DNA of 5,853 nucleotides, from assembly GCA_030666075.1 (NCBI GenBank), contig DAOUYN010000068.1, positions 1-5,853 on the forward strand. The letters are read 5' to 3'. Shown in pieces: positions 5,179-5,853 of the stretch. Source of the DNA: Actinomycetes bacterium (GTDB taxonomy: Bacteria; Actinomycetota; Aquicultoria; CAJVYJ01; JAUVQD01). The notes under the pieces were generated by a model. It was given only the letters and a program-made list of their open reading frames with translations. It was not told the origin of the DNA and searched no databases. The stretch's first letter is position 1. Each line of letters opens with the position of its first letter. The position numbers and the translations under genes were made by a program.

Positions 5179-5853
5179 GTGCCTGAACTCGAACTGAACA
5201 TCCTCATCTCGAAGGTGAAGAGCTACAATCCTGAAGCCGATTTTGACGCCATAAATCGGGCGTTCCAGGTTGCCCAGAGATCACACGTGAGTCAGAAGCG
5301 TATGTCGGGAGAGGACTTTATCCACCATCCGCTGGGCGTTGCTGACATCCTGGCTGATCTGCGAATGGACTCAACGACTATCGTGGCCGCGATCTTGCAC
5401 GACGTGGTCGAGGATACCGATATCACCCTTGACAAGATCGCCGCCGACTTCGGCGATGGGATCGCGCAGATAGTGAACGGGGTGACTAAGCTAGGAAAGA
5501 TCAGTTTCAACAGCCAGGCGGAAGCGCAGGCGGAGAGCCTTCGCAAAATGCTCATCGCCATGGCTAAGGATATCCGCGTCATCCTTATCAAACTGGCCGA
5601 CCGTCTCCACAATATGCGGACGATCTGCTACCTCTCGCAAGAGAAACAGAGGGCAAAAGCGGTCGAGACGTTGGAGATATACGCGCCGCTCGCCCATCGT
5701 CTGGGAATCTTCCAACTCAAATGGGACCTCGAAGACCTGGCTTTTTTCACCATGGAGCCCAAGAAATTCAACCAGATCCAGAAGATGTTGACCGAATCGC
5801 GGGAGGAGCGCGAGCAATTCCTGGAGAACGTCATCGACGATATTAAAGAAGAA
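5179..5853 (+). CDS. relA: Bifunctional (p)ppGpp synthetase/hydrolase Rel, N-terminal part
   Basis: This is the first 225 codons of a long RelA/SpoT homolog, cut by the window end. The visible part is the HD hydrolase domain, which converts (p)ppGpp to GDP/GTP plus pyrophosphate. The metal-binding set looks intact: H50 in FIHHPLG (48-53), HDVVEDT (74-80) and DRLHNMRT (141-148). The linker ETLEIYAPLAHRLGIFQLKW (163-182) also matches long Rel proteins. An intact HD domain argues against a monofunctional gammaproteobacterial RelA. Synthetase, TGS and ACT domains would lie downstream and cannot be confirmed. The start is the GTG at 5179: the in-frame stop TAA at 5158-5160 leaves no ATG, and GGTGG (5168-5172) gives a modest ribosome site 6 nt upstream. 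The gene is probably cotranscribed with recJ. Expected role: setting the stringent response during starvation. Confidence 0.95.
   Translation, partial: MPELELNILISKVKSYNPEADFDAINRAFQVAQRSHVSQKRMSGEDFIHHPLGVADILADLRMDSTTIVAAILHDVVEDTDITLDKIAADFGDGIAQIVNGVTKLGKISFNSQAEAQAESLRKMLIAMAKDIRVILIKLADRLHNMRTICYLSQEKQRAKAVETLEIYAPLAHRLGIFQLKWDLEDLAFFTMEPKKFNQIQKMLTESREEREQFLENVIDDIKEE

Noticed and set aside
4153..5186. Rightward alternative-frame open frames inside recJ, including one ending at 5186 whose ATG at 5160 precedes rel
   Set aside because: Composition is arginine/proline-rich, as expected from frame-shifted GC-rich DNA, and they overlap a conserved gene. The ATG at 5160 is out of frame with rel and reaches a stop after eight codons.

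Overview
The window is housekeeping chromosome from a bacterium with a GC-rich genome, probably monoderm (Actinobacteriota or a clostridial-type Firmicute). The reasons are the GTG starts, the gene order secF ... LapA-domain protein - recJ - rel, which resembles the secD-secF-(apt/recJ)-rel neighbourhoods of those groups, and a RecJ with a long C-terminal extension. I cannot place it to genus from the sequence alone. I see no mobile element, CRISPR array, tRNA, rRNA or defence system.

Layout. 1-891 (+): secF, probably complete but starting exactly at the window edge. 892-1178: an intergenic region between convergent genes. It holds a short array of degenerate hairpin-forming repeats (902-1000), a nested inverted repeat (1037-1080) and no T-rich terminator. 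1179-2255 (-): ychF, the universal ribosome-associated ATPase. 2256-2348: a divergent promoter region with a good -35/-10 pair facing right. 2349-2669 (+): a small LapA-domain (DUF1049-like) membrane protein. 2672-5149 (+): recJ, 825 codons. 5179-5853 (+): the N-terminal 225 codons of a bifunctional Rel (RelA/SpoT) (p)ppGpp enzyme, running off the right edge.

How the genes fit together. LapA-domain, recJ and rel look like one rightward transcription unit: 2 nt separate the first two genes and 29 nt the last two, and a perfect TATAAT in the second gap could add a rel-specific promoter. secF would belong to an upstream secD-secF unit. ychF lies in reverse between the two units, so they cannot be one simple transcript. 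The products cover protein export (SecF), ribosome/stress ATPase function (YchF), ssDNA exonuclease repair (RecJ) and the stringent response (Rel). Their proximity reflects conserved neighbourhood more than one pathway.

The least explained parts are the repeat array at the secF/ychF convergent junction and the small LapA-domain protein placed tightly before recJ. I found nothing that supports a new multi-gene system.
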